NCBI RefSeq assembly: GCF_902501965.1
Contig: NZ_CABWID010000019.1
Location: 1-64,000 of the forward strand
Length of the DNA stretch: 64,000 bases
Source: Collinsella sp. AK_207A
GTDB taxonomy: Bacteria > Actinomycetota > Coriobacteriia > Coriobacteriales > Coriobacteriaceae
Reading direction: 5' to 3'
Part shown: in pieces, positions 24,978 through 33,736 of the stretch
Layout: each line of letters starts with the position of its first letter
Position numbering within the stretch: the first letter of the stretch is position 1
The notes under the pieces: model-generated
Database searches by the model: none
The model's input: the letters and a program-made list of their open reading frames with translations, nothing else
Told to the model about the DNA's origin: nothing
Program-made: the position numbers and the translations under genes

Positions 24978-25460
24978 CTATTTGGAATAGTCGATCTTGG
25001 AGCGCGGATCGCCCGGCACGTCCTGGATGTAGACGTCCACGCCGGCGTTCTCGATCGCCTTGAAGTCGGCCAGGTCCTGATCGTCCACGTACACCTTCTT
25101 GGTCAGCTGGCGCTTCCCCTCGGAATAGTGCATGTTGCCCACGTTGAGCTCGTGGATGGGCACGCCGCCCTCCACCAATTGCCGCGCCACATGGGGCGTG
25201 GGCACCACGATGAAGATCTTCTGACGCGCGGCGGCCTTGTGGATCACCCGGATGGTCTTCTCGACGGTGAAGAAGCGCGTCTCGGCACCGCTCGACTCGG
25301 CCGTCGTCGCCATCAGCTCCTGCATGACTGGGTTGGCAGCCGTGTCGTCGTCAGCCACGAGCAGCAGGTTCGCCCCCAGCGTCATGGTCCAAGTGACACC
25401 CACCTGGCCGTGGATCAAACGGTTATCGACACGGGTCAACAGTATGTTCGGCTCTGCCAT
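24978..25460 (-). CDS. PTS mannose-family EIIB subunit
   Basis: 160 residues, the usual length for a single-domain EIIB. The phosphorylated His lies in TRVDNRLIHGQVGVTW (His17). HELNVGNMHYSEGKRQL is the conserved second loop. It is a cytoplasmic phosphocarrier between EIIA and the EIIC-EIID channel. It is the first gene of the operon; no EIIA is encoded here, so that domain must come from elsewhere. A 9-bp inverted repeat around its likely promoter suggests a dedicated regulator. Confidence 0.92.
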   Translation of the reverse strand: MAEPNILLTRVDNRLIHGQVGVTWTMTLGANLLLVADDDTAANPVMQELMATTAESSGAETRFFTVEKTIRVIHKAAARQKIFIVVPTPHVARQLVEGGVPIHELNVGNMHYSEGKRQLTKKVYVDDQDLADFKAIENAGVDVYIQDVPGDPRSKIDYSK

Positions 25461-25488
25461 GTTCCCAATCCCTTGCTCTCGAACCATG

Positions 25489-25533
25489 AACTATGGGGAT
25501 TATCTCATACGGAGCGACTGTGTACCCATAGTT
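25489..25533. promoter_or_regulatory. Candidate operator/promoter of the PTS operon
   Basis: Perfect 9-bp inverted repeat AACTATGGG (25489-25497) / CCCATAGTT (25525-25533). The minus-strand spacer carries a possible -10 (GATAAT). It starts 29 bases ahead of the EIIB start, a plausible repressor or activator site. Confidence 0.5.
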
Positions 25534-25574
25534 ACGTATTCGCAATAAGGGGTTATCGGACGAGAAACATGGAA

Positions 25575-25605
25575 GAGGGGGCATCCGACGGATACCCCCC
25601 CCCTC
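25575..25605 (-). terminator. Likely terminator of lysS
   Basis: GAGGGGG / CCCCCTC stem with a palindromic ATCCGACGGAT loop region, 36 bases after the lysS stop. The T tract on the minus strand is poor (TTCCATGTTTC), so efficiency is uncertain. Confidence 0.5.
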
Positions 25606-25640
25606 ATGGCAATGCCGGTGCCGCCCAAGCAGCGCGGGCG

Positions 25641-27614
25641 CTAGTACAGCTTGGCACCCGCCGGGATGCGGTCGTCCACAATGAGCACGTTCAGCTGCTC
25701 ACCGTCCTCGCCGTAGCCGTTCACGGCGGAGATGATCATGCCGCAGCTAGGAATGCCCATCATCTTGCGCGGGGGAAGATTGGTGATGGCGATGAGCGTC
25801 TTGCCCACCAGGTCCTCCGGCTCATAGTAGGCGTGGATGCCGGAAAGGATGGTGCGGTCCTCGCCCGAACCGTCGTCCAGCGTGAACTGCAGCAGCTTCT
25901 TGCTCTTGGGCACGGCCACGCAGTCCTTCACCTTCACCGCGCGGAAATCGCTCTTGCTGAAGGTGTCGAAGTCCACGAAGTCCTGGAACAGCGGCTCGAT
26001 GCGGATCTTGTCCACCTCGATCTCCTCGGGCACCTTGGGCGTGGGGAACGGGGACGCACCGGCCGCGGAAACCTGCGGGGCGGCGCCGACACGGCTCCCC
26101 TTCTCGGGCTTCATGTGCGGGAACAGCAGCACGTCACGGATGCTCGCGGAATTGGTGAGCAGCATGACCACGCGGTCGATGCCGATGCCGATGCCGCCCG
26201 CCGGAGGCATGCCGTACTCGAGGGCTCGCACGTAGTCTTCATCGTACTCCATGGCCTCGTCGTCGCCGCCGGCCTTCTCCTCCATCTGCTTGGCAAAGCG
26301 CTCGGCCTGGTCCACCGGGTCGTTCAGCTCGGAGAAGGCGTTCGCGTACTCGTGCCCGGCGATGACCAGCTCAAAGCGGTGCGTAAGGCGCGGGTCGTCC
26401 TCGTAGCGCTTGGCGAGCGGGCTGACCTCGATGGGATAGTCGCACACGAAGGTGGGGTTCACGATGCTCGGCTCTCCGATCTCGTCGTAGAGCTCGGCGA
26501 TGAACTTGCCGGCGGTCCACTCGGGTTTGACCTCGATACCGTTCTTGGTGGCCAGCTCGGCCAGGTGCTCGACCGGCGTGTCCAGATCCACGTCCTCGCC
26601 CAACGCGTTCGAGACGACCTTGGTCATCGAGATGCTCGGCCAGGTACCGGAGAGGTCGATGGTCACGCCCTGGTACTCGATCTGCTCGGAATCGTTCACG
26701 CGCGCGTTCGCGGCCTTGATCACGCCCTCGGCGAGCTCCTTCATGCCGTCGAGGTCGGAGTAGGCGCGATACGCCTCCATGGTCGTGAACTCGGGATTGT
26801 GCGTCTGGTCCATGCCCTCGTTGCGGAAGATGCGGCCGATCTCGAAAACCCGCTCGTAGCCGCCCACAAGCAGGCGCTTCAAGTGCAGCTCGGTGGCGAT
26901 ACGCAGGTAGTTCTCCTGGTTCAGCGCGTTGAAGTGCGTGATGAACGGCTTGGCCGTGGCGCCGCCCTGGATGGTCTGTAGGATCGGCGTCTCCACCTCC
27001 ATGTAGGCGTTGTCCTCCATGTACCGGCGGAACTCGGACACGATGGCGGAGCGCTTGCGGAAGGTCTCGCGAACGTCGTCGTTCACGATCAGGTCCACAT
27101 AGCGCTGGCGATAGCGCATCTCCTTGTCGGAGAGGCCGTGGAACTTCTCGGGCAGCGGGCGCACGGCCTTGGAGAGCAGCGCGAGGTGGCTCGGCGCCAC
27201 GGAAAGCTGACCGCGCTTGGTGCGGATTACGGTGCCGGTCACGCCGATGATATCGCCGCGATCGAGGCCGGACAGGGTGGCCCAGTCTTCCTCGGACATA
27301 TCGTTCACGCGGCAGAAGAGCTGGATATCGCCCGTCGGGTCGCGCAGCACCACGAACTGGATCTTGCCCTGGCCGCGCTTGGCCATCACGCGACCGCCGA
27401 TCTTCACCACGTGATCGGTCGTATCGCCATCGGCGAGGTCGGCGTGGGCGCGCTCGATATCGCGGACGTAGTCCTCGACGTCGGAATGCTCGGGATACGG
27501 GTTATGGCCGGCTGCGAAGAGGGCCTCACGCTCGGCCAGGCGCATGGCGCGCTCGTCGGTCGTGGCGGGTGCCGCCGAGGTGGCCTGCGCGTCGGCGGTC
27601 TGGTTCTCTGCCAT
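25641..27614 (-). CDS. lysS: Lysyl-tRNA synthetase with C-terminal tRNA-binding domain
   Basis: 657 residues, about 150 longer than usual class II LysRS. The anticodon-binding OB fold (about 65-170) is followed by motif 2 (RIFRNEGMDQTHNPEFTTME) and motif 3 (GIGIGIDRVVMLL). After KPEKGSRVG, a Pro/Ala linker leads to an extra OB-fold domain from about residue 530 (KSDFRAVKVKDCVAVPKSKK, GIHAYYEPEDLVGKTLIAI). It ends PAGAKLY. That domain matches the Trbp111/MetRS-beta type tRNA-binding module. The ATG at 27614 has AAGGAGC upstream. It is followed by a terminator and preceded by that of greA. Confidence 0.94.
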   Translation of the reverse strand: MAENQTADAQATSAAPATTDERAMRLAEREALFAAGHNPYPEHSDVEDYVRDIERAHADLADGDTTDHVVKIGGRVMAKRGQGKIQFVVLRDPTGDIQLFCRVNDMSEEDWATLSGLDRGDIIGVTGTVIRTKRGQLSVAPSHLALLSKAVRPLPEKFHGLSDKEMRYRQRYVDLIVNDDVRETFRKRSAIVSEFRRYMEDNAYMEVETPILQTIQGGATAKPFITHFNALNQENYLRIATELHLKRLLVGGYERVFEIGRIFRNEGMDQTHNPEFTTMEAYRAYSDLDGMKELAEGVIKAANARVNDSEQIEYQGVTIDLSGTWPSISMTKVVSNALGEDVDLDTPVEHLAELATKNGIEVKPEWTAGKFIAELYDEIGEPSIVNPTFVCDYPIEVSPLAKRYEDDPRLTHRFELVIAGHEYANAFSELNDPVDQAERFAKQMEEKAGGDDEAMEYDEDYVRALEYGMPPAGGIGIGIDRVVMLLTNSASIRDVLLFPHMKPEKGSRVGAAPQVSAAGASPFPTPKVPEEIEVDKIRIEPLFQDFVDFDTFSKSDFRAVKVKDCVAVPKSKKLLQFTLDDGSGEDRTILSGIHAYYEPEDLVGKTLIAITNLPPRKMMGIPSCGMIISAVNGYGEDGEQLNVLIVDDRIPAGAKLY

Positions 27615-27647
27615 GGTGGTGCTCCTTACCATGTTCGGATGCTCATA

Positions 27648-27690
27648 TCAAAAATAAAAAGCTCCCCGAAGCCGGCAGGCGTCAGGGAGC
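27648..27690 (-). terminator. Terminator of greA
   Basis: Stem GCTCCC / GGGAGC (27661-27666 and 27685-27690) with an inner GCCGGC pairing, followed on the minus strand by TTTTTATTTTT. It lies 25 bases after the greA stop. Confidence 0.88.
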
Positions 27691-27715
27691 GCACGTGCAC
27701 GATTGACGCGTTGAA

Positions 27716-28186
27716 CTAGCGCGAGATCTTCGTGATGGTGTAGGCGCGGCGCTTGCCGGACGGGGTGAGGAACTCGATGGTCTCGCCCTCGCCACGGCCC
27801 ACGATGGCGTGGCCCAGCGGCGACTCGTTGGAAATCTTGTTCTCGAGCGAGTCCGTCTCGGTCGTACCCACGAGCGTGACCTCAATCGCAACGCCGTCGC
27901 CGTCCACCAGGGTGACGATGGAGCCAACGGAGACGATGCCGGCATCGCCCTCATCGGCGTCCTTGGCGTTCGCCAGGATGGCGCGCAGCTCGGCGATACG
28001 GGAGGCATTCTTGGCCTCCTCGTCCTTGGCGGCGTCGTACTCGGAGTTCTCAGAAAGGTCGCCGAAGGCACGGGCCACCTGCAGGGCCTCGATGATCTCC
28101 TGCTGCTTCTCGCCCTCGCGCCAGACCAGCTCCTCCTGGTACTTCGCGCGGGCCTCGGGGGTCAGAATGATACGGCTAGCATCCAT
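27716..28186 (-). CDS. greA: Transcription elongation factor GreA
   Basis: 156 residues. The N-terminal coiled coil contains GDLSENSEYDAAKDEEA, whose acidic tip residues reach into the polymerase channel to trigger RNA cleavage. The C-terminal FKBP-like domain ends SPLGHAIVGRGEGE... LTPSGKRRAYTITKI. It rescues backtracked RNA polymerase. The start at 28186 has AAGGAG ten bases upstream. It lies 45 bases after tatA. Confidence 0.96.
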   Translation of the reverse strand: MDASRIILTPEARAKYQEELVWREGEKQQEIIEALQVARAFGDLSENSEYDAAKDEEAKNASRIAELRAILANAKDADEGDAGIVSVGSIVTLVDGDGVAIEVTLVGTTETDSLENKISNESPLGHAIVGRGEGETIEFLTPSGKRRAYTITKISR

Positions 28187-28231
28187 GTAGGATTTACTCC
28201 TTGCGCTCGTGAACGGTGGGGCCGTCAAAGG

Positions 28232-28516
28232 CTAGTGGGACTCAACGGGGTTGGAATCCTCTTCCTTCTTCTTCTTGGCGGCAGCCAGCTTGGCCTCGAG
28301 CTCGTGAATCTCGGCGTCATCGTCGGCATCCTCGCCGGCCTCGATGACGGTCTCCTCGGCGTCCTTGGAAGCCGCGTCGTCATCGCCGCTCATGCCCTCG
28401 CGAATGTTCTTGACGGTGGAGCCCAGAGACTTACCGAGCTTCGGAAGGTTCTTGGGCCCGAAGATCAGCAGCGCGATGATCAGGATGACGATCCATTCCA
28501 TACCCTTAGGGAACAT
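28232..28516 (-). CDS. tatA: Sec-independent translocase TatA-type subunit
   Basis: 94 residues: a short N-terminal membrane helix (MEWIVILIIALLIFG), the hinge PKNLPKLGKSLG, an amphipathic helix, then a strongly acidic and Lys-rich tail. It is the pore-forming component type of the twin-arginine system. It lies far from tatC (43 kb), where a second TatA/B-like gene is found, so it is likely the stand-alone TatA. The start at 28516 has GAGGAAAG upstream, and a good promoter lies at 28589-28617. Confidence 0.88.
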   Translation of the reverse strand: MFPKGMEWIVILIIALLIFGPKNLPKLGKSLGSTVKNIREGMSGDDDAASKDAEETVIEAGEDADDDAEIHELEAKLAAAKKKKEEDSNPVESH

Positions 28517-28588
28517 AGACTTTCCTCTCAGACGTCTTCCACGAACCCTGAGGCATCTGACCTACGCGAGGTTCGCATACATCGATTG

Positions 28589-28617
28589 AGTATAGCGCGG
28601 GACGTGGCGGCTCACAA
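28589..28617 (-). promoter_or_regulatory. Promoter of tatA-greA
   Basis: Minus-strand TTGTGA (28612-28617), a 17-bp spacer and TATACT (28589-28594), about 70 bases before the tatA start and downstream of the tRNA-Pro terminator. Confidence 0.65.
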
Positions 28618-28693
28618 CAGGCGCCAAATTCTACACGGCCGGGGTGCGACATACCGCTTCTCGGAATATGGCCGCTTGCACACCGTAGGCGGG

Positions 28694-28732
28694 AAAAACA
28701 AAAACAGGTCAGAGAGGATACCCTCTGACCTG
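28694..28732 (-). terminator. Terminator of ispE-tRNA-Pro
   Basis: Perfect 10-bp stem CAGGTCAGAG / CTCTGACCTG (28705-28732) with an 8-nt loop, followed by TTTTTGTTTTT on the minus strand, 10 bases after the tRNA CCA. Confidence 0.95.
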
Positions 28733-28742
28733 CAACAAACAA

Positions 28743-28819
28743 TGGTCGGGTTGACTGGATTTGAACCAGCGACCCCCGCGTCCCGAACGCGGTGCTCTAC
28801 CAAACTGAGCCACAACCCG
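28743..28819 (-). tRNA. tRNA-Pro (CGG anticodon)
   Basis: 77-nt cloverleaf: acceptor CGGGTTG / CAACCCG, anticodon loop TTCGGGA, T-loop TTCAAAT, encoded CCA. It begins 36 bases after the ispE stop and may be co-transcribed with it. Confidence 0.95.
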
Positions 28820-28855
28820 AAGCTTGCCTATCTTAGCAGACTCCGAATGCAAATG

Positions 28856-29755
28856 CTAGCCAACAGAGATATACGGTCCCGATTTCTCCATCTTGGCTGC
28901 TTGCGCCCACCATCCCTGTTCGTTCAACGCGGTGAGGGCGATCTTCTCGGCCGCCATCTGCGTGTTGCACACGGCAAAGACCGTGGACCCGCTGCCGCAG
29001 ACATCGGCCGCGCGCACGTCCGGCTGCTCGCGCATCCATGCAAGGATCGTCCCAATCTCGGGTGAGATACGGATGGCAGCCTCGCCCAGGTTATTGGCGA
29101 CGTTGGCGAAGATGCGCTCCTCGTCGTGCGCGCGCAGCGCCTCGAGCATGGGCTCCAAGGGCGCGGGCTCACTCGGGTACTCGTCGAACACCCGGTACGC
29201 CTCGGCTGCGGCAACCCCGCTCCCATCGACCAGGGGCTTGACGAGCGCGACCGCCGTACCCGTGAGCGGGCGGTACATCTCCTGCATCGCATCGCCGCGA
29301 CCCGACAGGTACGCCGGCGGCCCGTACAGGAAGAACGGCACATCGGCCCCAATGCCGCGTGCCACCGCCTCGATGCGCGGGTCCATGGGGTCGATCTTCC
29401 AATAGTGGCAGATGCCCATGATCGTAGCAGCAGCATCCGTGGAGGGACCACCCAATCCGGCGCGCACGGGAATGTGCTTGTCGATCAGGATGGCGAAGTT
29501 CGGCTCGCGGTCGAAGACTTTTCCCATCGCAACGGCAGCCTTATACGCCGTATTGGCCTCCATGGGAAAATCCGCCTCGGGCACCATATGCACCGAGAGC
29601 TCGTCGGCCGGCGCCACCGCGATGGTATCCACCAAGTCGATTGCCGTCATAACGGAATCAACGCGATGATAACCCGCCTCGTCGCGCTCGTTGTGGACGC
29701 CGAGATACAGGTTGATCTTAGCGGGCGCGGTAATCAGGATGAACTTGGCAGGCAT
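28856..29755 (-). CDS. ispE: 4-diphosphocytidyl-2-C-methyl-D-erythritol kinase
   Basis: 299-residue GHMP kinase of the MEP pathway, phosphorylating CDP-methylerythritol. APAKINLYLGV is the N-terminal signature, PVRAGLGGPSTDAAAT the ATP-binding loop, and AADVCGSGSTVFAV the third GHMP motif. The usual G-L-A-G-G-S-S loop reads G-L-G-G-P-S-T here, a mild departure also seen in other actinobacteria. It starts 3 bases after veg. With ispD and ispF at 13.6-15 kb, three MEP genes are in this window. Confidence 0.92.
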   Translation of the reverse strand: MPAKFILITAPAKINLYLGVHNERDEAGYHRVDSVMTAIDLVDTIAVAPADELSVHMVPEADFPMEANTAYKAAVAMGKVFDREPNFAILIDKHIPVRAGLGGPSTDAAATIMGICHYWKIDPMDPRIEAVARGIGADVPFFLYGPPAYLSGRGDAMQEMYRPLTGTAVALVKPLVDGSGVAAAEAYRVFDEYPSEPAPLEPMLEALRAHDEERIFANVANNLGEAAIRISPEIGTILAWMREQPDVRAADVCGSGSTVFAVCNTQMAAEKIALTALNEQGWWAQAAKMEKSGPYISVG

Positions 29756-29758
29756 GGC

Positions 29759-30055
29759 CTAGTGCTCCTCGAGCTGGTTGCCCAGCAGCTTGAAGAGATG
29801 CTCGCCGGTCTCGGGATCAAAAAGCTCCACCGTGCCGGTCAGAACGTCCACGTACTGGTAGGACTGACGCGACTTGCGGCCGCGGCGCTCGTCTACCTCC
29901 ACGATGAACACGGCGGGATGCACGTTCTTGATCACGCCCTGGCGCTCGACCACGCGGGTGCGCCCCATATTGGCCTTCACGCGCACGCGCTGACCAACCA
30001 TCTCGGCGAGTCTCTTATGAATGTCGTCAACATGATTGACTTCCAGCTCTTCCAT
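29759..30055 (-). CDS. veg: Veg family protein
   Basis: 98 residues. GQRVRVKANMGRTRVVERQG followed by VIKNVHPAVFIVEVDERRG matches the Veg/DUF1021 core, a small SH3-like protein. The sequence then continues RKSRQSYQYVDVLTGTVELF, and the tail extends about 15 residues past that of Bacillus Veg. Veg has been linked to biofilm formation in Bacillus; its biochemical role is unclear. The ATG at 30055 has GGAGG eight bases upstream; earlier starts overlap that site. ispE follows directly, the same order as in Bacillus. Confidence 0.85.
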   Translation of the reverse strand: MEELEVNHVDDIHKRLAEMVGQRVRVKANMGRTRVVERQGVIKNVHPAVFIVEVDERRGRKSRQSYQYVDVLTGTVELFDPETGEHLFKLLGNQLEEH

Positions 30056-30107
30056 CTGCATAGCCTCCACGGGCAGAATCAGCCTAACTTAGTCATAGAC
30101 GCCTATA

Positions 30108-30135
30108 AGTATAGCAGGGTTTCACTCTTCGGCAA
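30108..30135 (-). promoter_or_regulatory. Promoter of veg-ispE-tRNA-Pro
   Basis: Minus-strand TTGCCG (30130-30135), a 16-bp spacer and TATACT (30108-30113), about 53 bases before the veg start. Confidence 0.6.
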
Positions 30136-30283
30136 AATGGCTGCTCTCCCGCGCGCACCCTACCCCGCCGAGATACGAAAACGCCGCACACCCGACGCTC
30201 CACAGCCAAAGAGCTGAGATAGAACGCCGATCGTGCAGTGTTAGATTTCGAAGCGGCGCTCAAAGCCCCGCAAAACGGGCGCG

Positions 30284-30730
30284 CTACAGCTCGTCGGTGT
30301 CTAATACGATGGTGAACGGCCCATCGTTGACCAGGCTCACCTGCATGTCGGCCCCGAACCGGCCCGTTGCCACATGCGGCACGTCCGCGCGCACCAAGCT
30401 GACGAAATACTCGTAGAGCCGTTCGGCGTGCGCCGGATCACCCGCGGCGGTAAAGCTCGGACGACGCCCGCGCCGGCAGTCCGCGTACAGCGTGAACTGG
30501 GAAACCACCAGCACTTCGCCGTTCACGTCGGCAAGCGAGAGGTTCGTCTTGCGGTTCTCGTCGTCGTTTATGCGAAGCGTCCCGAGCTTGCCCCAGAGCT
30601 TCTCCGCCGCCACCTCGGTATCGGCAGCGCTCACGCCGAGCAGCACCAGGTAGCCGCGGCCGATGCTTCCCACCGATTCCCCGTCGATGTGCACCGCAGC
30701 CTCGGATACGCGCTGGACCACGGCCCTCAC
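30284..30730 (-). CDS. dtd: D-aminoacyl-tRNA deacylase
   Basis: 148 residues, normal for DTD, which removes D-amino acids and glycine from mischarged tRNA. It shows the [17 protein letters not shown] motif and the VNDGPFT motif that carries the cross-subunit G-P dipeptide (here D-G-P). The start is GTG at 30730, overlapping the rdgB stop by 4 bases. The two housecleaning enzymes are thus coupled. Confidence 0.95.
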   Translation of the reverse strand: MRAVVQRVSEAAVHIDGESVGSIGRGYLVLLGVSAADTEVAAEKLWGKLGTLRINDDENRKTNLSLADVNGEVLVVSQFTLYADCRRGRRPSFTAAGDPAHAERLYEYFVSLVRADVPHVATGRFGADMQVSLVNDGPFTIVLDTDEL

Positions 30731-31377
30731 GCGGCATCGCCTTCAGCGGGCATGATCTGGCGCGCAAGGTCTTGCAGCGCATGGAACCTGTGGCTGATGG
30801 CGTTCTTCTGCGCCGGCTCCAGCTCGGCCATGGTGAGCCCCGGCGTATCGTTGGGCAGGAAGAGCGGGTCGTAGCCAAACCCATGCTCACCGCGCCCCTC
30901 GTGCCCGATGACGCCCTCGCAGGCACCCTCGCCCGTGAGCACGGCACCCGATGCATCCACGAGCGCGATCACGCTCATGAAGCGCGCCGCCCGCTCCCCA
31001 TCGGGCACGCCGGCGAGCTTCTCCAGCAGCTTGGCGTTGTTCGCCGCATCGTCACCGTGCACCCCGGCGTAGCGCGCCGAGTACACGCCCGGTTCGCCGT
31101 CCAGCGCATCCACAACGAGGCCGGAATCGTCGGCGATGGCTGAGAGCCCCGTCTCCTCGACCGCAGCCTCGGCCTTGATGAGCGCGTTCTCTAGGAACGT
31201 GGATCCCGTCTCCTCCGGATCGGGGAACTCCCCCAGCTGACCGAGCGCCACGAACCGCACCCCCGGCAGCACGCCGGACAGGATATCCTCAATCTCCACC
31301 AGCTTGTGCATGTTTCCCGTAGCCACCACCACGGTAGAGGCGGGGTCGAGCGTATCGATGTTAACGTGCTCCAACAC
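30727..31377 (-). CDS. rdgB: XTP/dITP diphosphatase (RdgB/HAM1)
   Basis: 216 residues. [18 protein letters not shown] is the N-terminal substrate loop, [20 protein letters not shown] the central motif, and [10 protein letters not shown] the catalytic region. It hydrolyses XTP, ITP and their deoxy forms to monophosphates, keeping them out of DNA. The start is GTG (31377) with AAAGGGGAA upstream. No RNase PH gene is present, which often precedes it in other genomes. Confidence 0.95.
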   Translation of the reverse strand: MLEHVNIDTLDPASTVVVATGNMHKLVEIEDILSGVLPGVRFVALGQLGEFPDPEETGSTFLENALIKAEAAVEETGLSAIADDSGLVVDALDGEPGVYSARYAGVHGDDAANNAKLLEKLAGVPDGERAARFMSVIALVDASGAVLTGEGACEGVIGHEGRGEHGFGYDPLFLPNDTPGLTMAELEPAQKNAISHRFHALQDLARQIMPAEGDAA

Positions 31378-31474
31378 GACATTCCCCTTTCAGATTGAGA
31401 CAACGCAGGGCCACAGCATACCCCGCGACGCCCGGGCACGCCAACGGTCCCCCACCCCCGACACCCCGCACCCG

Positions 31475-31506
31475 GCGCCGCCCCTCCCGTCGGGGTCGGG
31501 CGGCGC
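31475..31506. other. GC-rich hairpin between rdgB and a yhgE gene
   Basis: Perfect 9-bp stem GCGCCGCCC / GGGCGGCGC with a 14-nt loop. A short T tract follows only in the plus direction, so its use as a terminator for the minus-strand gene ending at 31553 is doubtful. Confidence 0.4.
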
Positions 31507-31552
31507 GATTTTCGAGCGAACTGCGAAGACCCCGGTGTGAAGGCGCGGGACG

Positions 31553-33736
31553 CTACATGAGCTTCGTGCTCTCCATCTTCTCGATGATCCAGTCGTTCGC
31601 GCGGATCACCGGACGGCGGAGCAGGAGGCCCAGCGCCAGAATCGGGATGAAGTACAGTGCCACGCAGCCGAGTTCGATCCAATACTCAGCACCCCAACCG
31701 CCGGCCATGGCGGCGTGCATCGCGTTGATCAGGTGCGCCGCGGGCAGGAACGGATAGACCGACTGGAAGAAGCTCGCCGTCATCTCGATGGGGAACGTGC
31801 CGCCGGAACCGCCCACCTGCATCACCAACAGCACCACGGCGAGTGCCTTGCCGATGTCGCCGAACGAGACCGTGAGCGTGTAGATGAAGAGGACGAACAT
31901 GAGGCCGCCGACCCAGCCTGCCAGGAGGTATTGCAGCGGGTTCTGGCACTGGATGCCGAAGAACAGCAGCTCGCCCGCGAGCATGAGGGTACTCTGGCAA
32001 AGCGAGAGCGCGCCGAACAGGCAGAACCGGCCAAGGTACAGGTGGTGCAGGCGCACCGGCGCCGAAAGCTCGGCCACGAGCTTGTCGTCAACCGCCACCT
32101 TCATCATGGCCGCGAGCACGATGCCGCCCACCCAGAGCGAGACCGAGGTGTAGAACGGCGCCATGGCGGAACCGTAGTTCTTGATGTGATAGACGGAATG
32201 CGTCTCCAGGCCCACGGGTGCGGCGAGGGCGTCGGCCAGGGCCTCCGGGTCGTTGCCGATGATGCCGCGGATCTTGTCGAGGTCGCCCGACTGCGCGGCG
32301 GCATCCAGCTCGTCCTTCACCTTTTGCAGGTTGTCTCCCGTATCGCTGAGCGCCTGGGAGGAATCCGCCAGGATTCCGTTCACCTTCTTGAGGTCGCTCG
32401 CCAGGGAATCGGAGGCCGTGGAGAGCCCGTTCACCGTCTGGTTCAGGCTGTCCGAGATACCCTGGGCACTCGTGGTGATTCCCGAGATGGTGGACTCCAG
32501 CTGACCCGCCTGATCCTTCAACGTGCCCTCATAGTCGGACTGCAACTGGCTGATGCTCTGCTTGGCCTCGGTGATCACCTGCTGGGCGGAGGCGTAGTCG
32601 GCATCGGCCTCGGTGAGCTTGCCCTCAAGCTTCTCCGCCGCCTCGATCAGGCGGTCCGCCTGGTTGTGCTGCTTGGTCGCCACGCTTCGCAGCGCGGTCT
32701 TCAGGACGTTCAGCTGCAGGCCGTAGGTCTGCTCGAACTCCTCCACGCGCGAGATGAGCCCGCCATCGCCGTCGATCTCGCTCGCGCGCGCATCCAGGCT
32801 GTTCGCAGCCTGGCGCAGCCACGAGATCGCACCCTGCACGTCGTCGCCTGCGGAACGGAGCGCTTTGTCGAGCGCGTTTTGCACATCGTCAAAGCTCGAG
32901 GAGCTGTCCGCGAGCGCCTTGTTGATGGTGGCCGTCACGTCGCCGAGGCCGCTCTCGATGTCACCCAGGCCCGACTTCGCATCGGCCAGCAGGTCCTTCG
33001 AGCGCTTGCTCGTGTCTTCCGTCGAGCCGAGCAGGTTACCGGTGGTAGACACGAGGTCGGCCGTGGAGCCGAGCAGCGAGGCGTAGGAGCCGGTGTTGCT
33101 CGCGGCGTCGCGCAGGCTCGAGATGCCGTCGCCGAGCGTGGCGGAGAGGTTCGCCACGTAGTTCTCCACCTTGTCCGAATCCATGAAGTCGAGAAGGCCC
33201 GAGGTCGACGCCAGGCCCACGTCGCTCACCGTCTCGGTGAAGGTGGTATCGATCTGCTGGCGCACCGTGCTCGCGCCCTTGTCCGTCACGCGCGGGGCGA
33301 TGGCGTTCATCTTCTGGTTCTCGTAATAGTCGATCTGCGCGTGCTCCACGTGGGTGGCAAAGAGCGTCATCATCTTGGCGCTGAAGTCTTTGGGGATCAC
33401 CACGGCGGCATAGTAGTCGCCCGCCTTCACCCCCTCTACGGCGCGGTCCTCGTCCACAAACACCCAGTCGAGACCGTCGTTGGCGCGCAGCGCGTTGACC
33501 ACGGAATCGCCCATGTTCACCTTCACGGGAATGAGGTCGCTCTGGTAGCCCTCATCGGAGTTGGCCACCGCCACCTTGAGGTTGCCGGTGTTGCCGTACG
33601 GATCCCAGCTACCGGCGATGTTGAACCACGCGTACAGACAGGGAATGATCACCAGGCCCACCACGACCACCAGGCCGATGACGCTGCGGCTGATGTTCGC
33701 GCAATCGCGCTTGAACAGACGGATGATGTTACGCAT
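31553..33736 (-). CDS. YhgE/Pip family protein (second of pair)
   Basis: 727 residues. The N-terminal membrane anchor (SVIGLVVVVGLVIIPCLYAW) is followed by FNIAGSWDPYGNTGNLKVAV, the conserved YhgE opening. A long extracytoplasmic region is rich in Ser/Ala/Asp heptads, probably coiled coil (about 190-520). Five or six membrane helices related to ABC-2 permeases complete the C-terminus (MVLIYTLTVSFGDIGKALAV region). The family includes the phage-infection protein Pip and proteins linked to type VII secretion. The ATG at 33736 overlaps the upstream yhgE stop by 8 bases. Confidence 0.85.
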   Translation of the reverse strand: MRNIIRLFKRDCANISRSVIGLVVVVGLVIIPCLYAWFNIAGSWDPYGNTGNLKVAVANSDEGYQSDLIPVKVNMGDSVVNALRANDGLDWVFVDEDRAVEGVKAGDYYAAVVIPKDFSAKMMTLFATHVEHAQIDYYENQKMNAIAPRVTDKGASTVRQQIDTTFTETVSDVGLASTSGLLDFMDSDKVENYVANLSATLGDGISSLRDAASNTGSYASLLGSTADLVSTTGNLLGSTEDTSKRSKDLLADAKSGLGDIESGLGDVTATINKALADSSSSFDDVQNALDKALRSAGDDVQGAISWLRQAANSLDARASEIDGDGGLISRVEEFEQTYGLQLNVLKTALRSVATKQHNQADRLIEAAEKLEGKLTEADADYASAQQVITEAKQSISQLQSDYEGTLKDQAGQLESTISGITTSAQGISDSLNQTVNGLSTASDSLASDLKKVNGILADSSQALSDTGDNLQKVKDELDAAAQSGDLDKIRGIIGNDPEALADALAAPVGLETHSVYHIKNYGSAMAPFYTSVSLWVGGIVLAAMMKVAVDDKLVAELSAPVRLHHLYLGRFCLFGALSLCQSTLMLAGELLFFGIQCQNPLQYLLAGWVGGLMFVLFIYTLTVSFGDIGKALAVVLLVMQVGGSGGTFPIEMTASFFQSVYPFLPAAHLINAMHAAMAGGWGAEYWIELGCVALYFIPILALGLLLRRPVIRANDWIIEKMESTKLM

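Noticed and set aside
20441-25538. Shared TGTGTACCCA box ahead of clpC and the PTS operon as a common regulator site
   Set aside because: The match is short, and similar GGGTACAC sequence occurs at other promoters, so it is probably part of a general promoter element.
30071-30283. Possible gene in the 213-base gap between dtd and veg
   Set aside because: Only a promoter for veg-ispE is visible; no frame with a ribosome site or protein-like composition.
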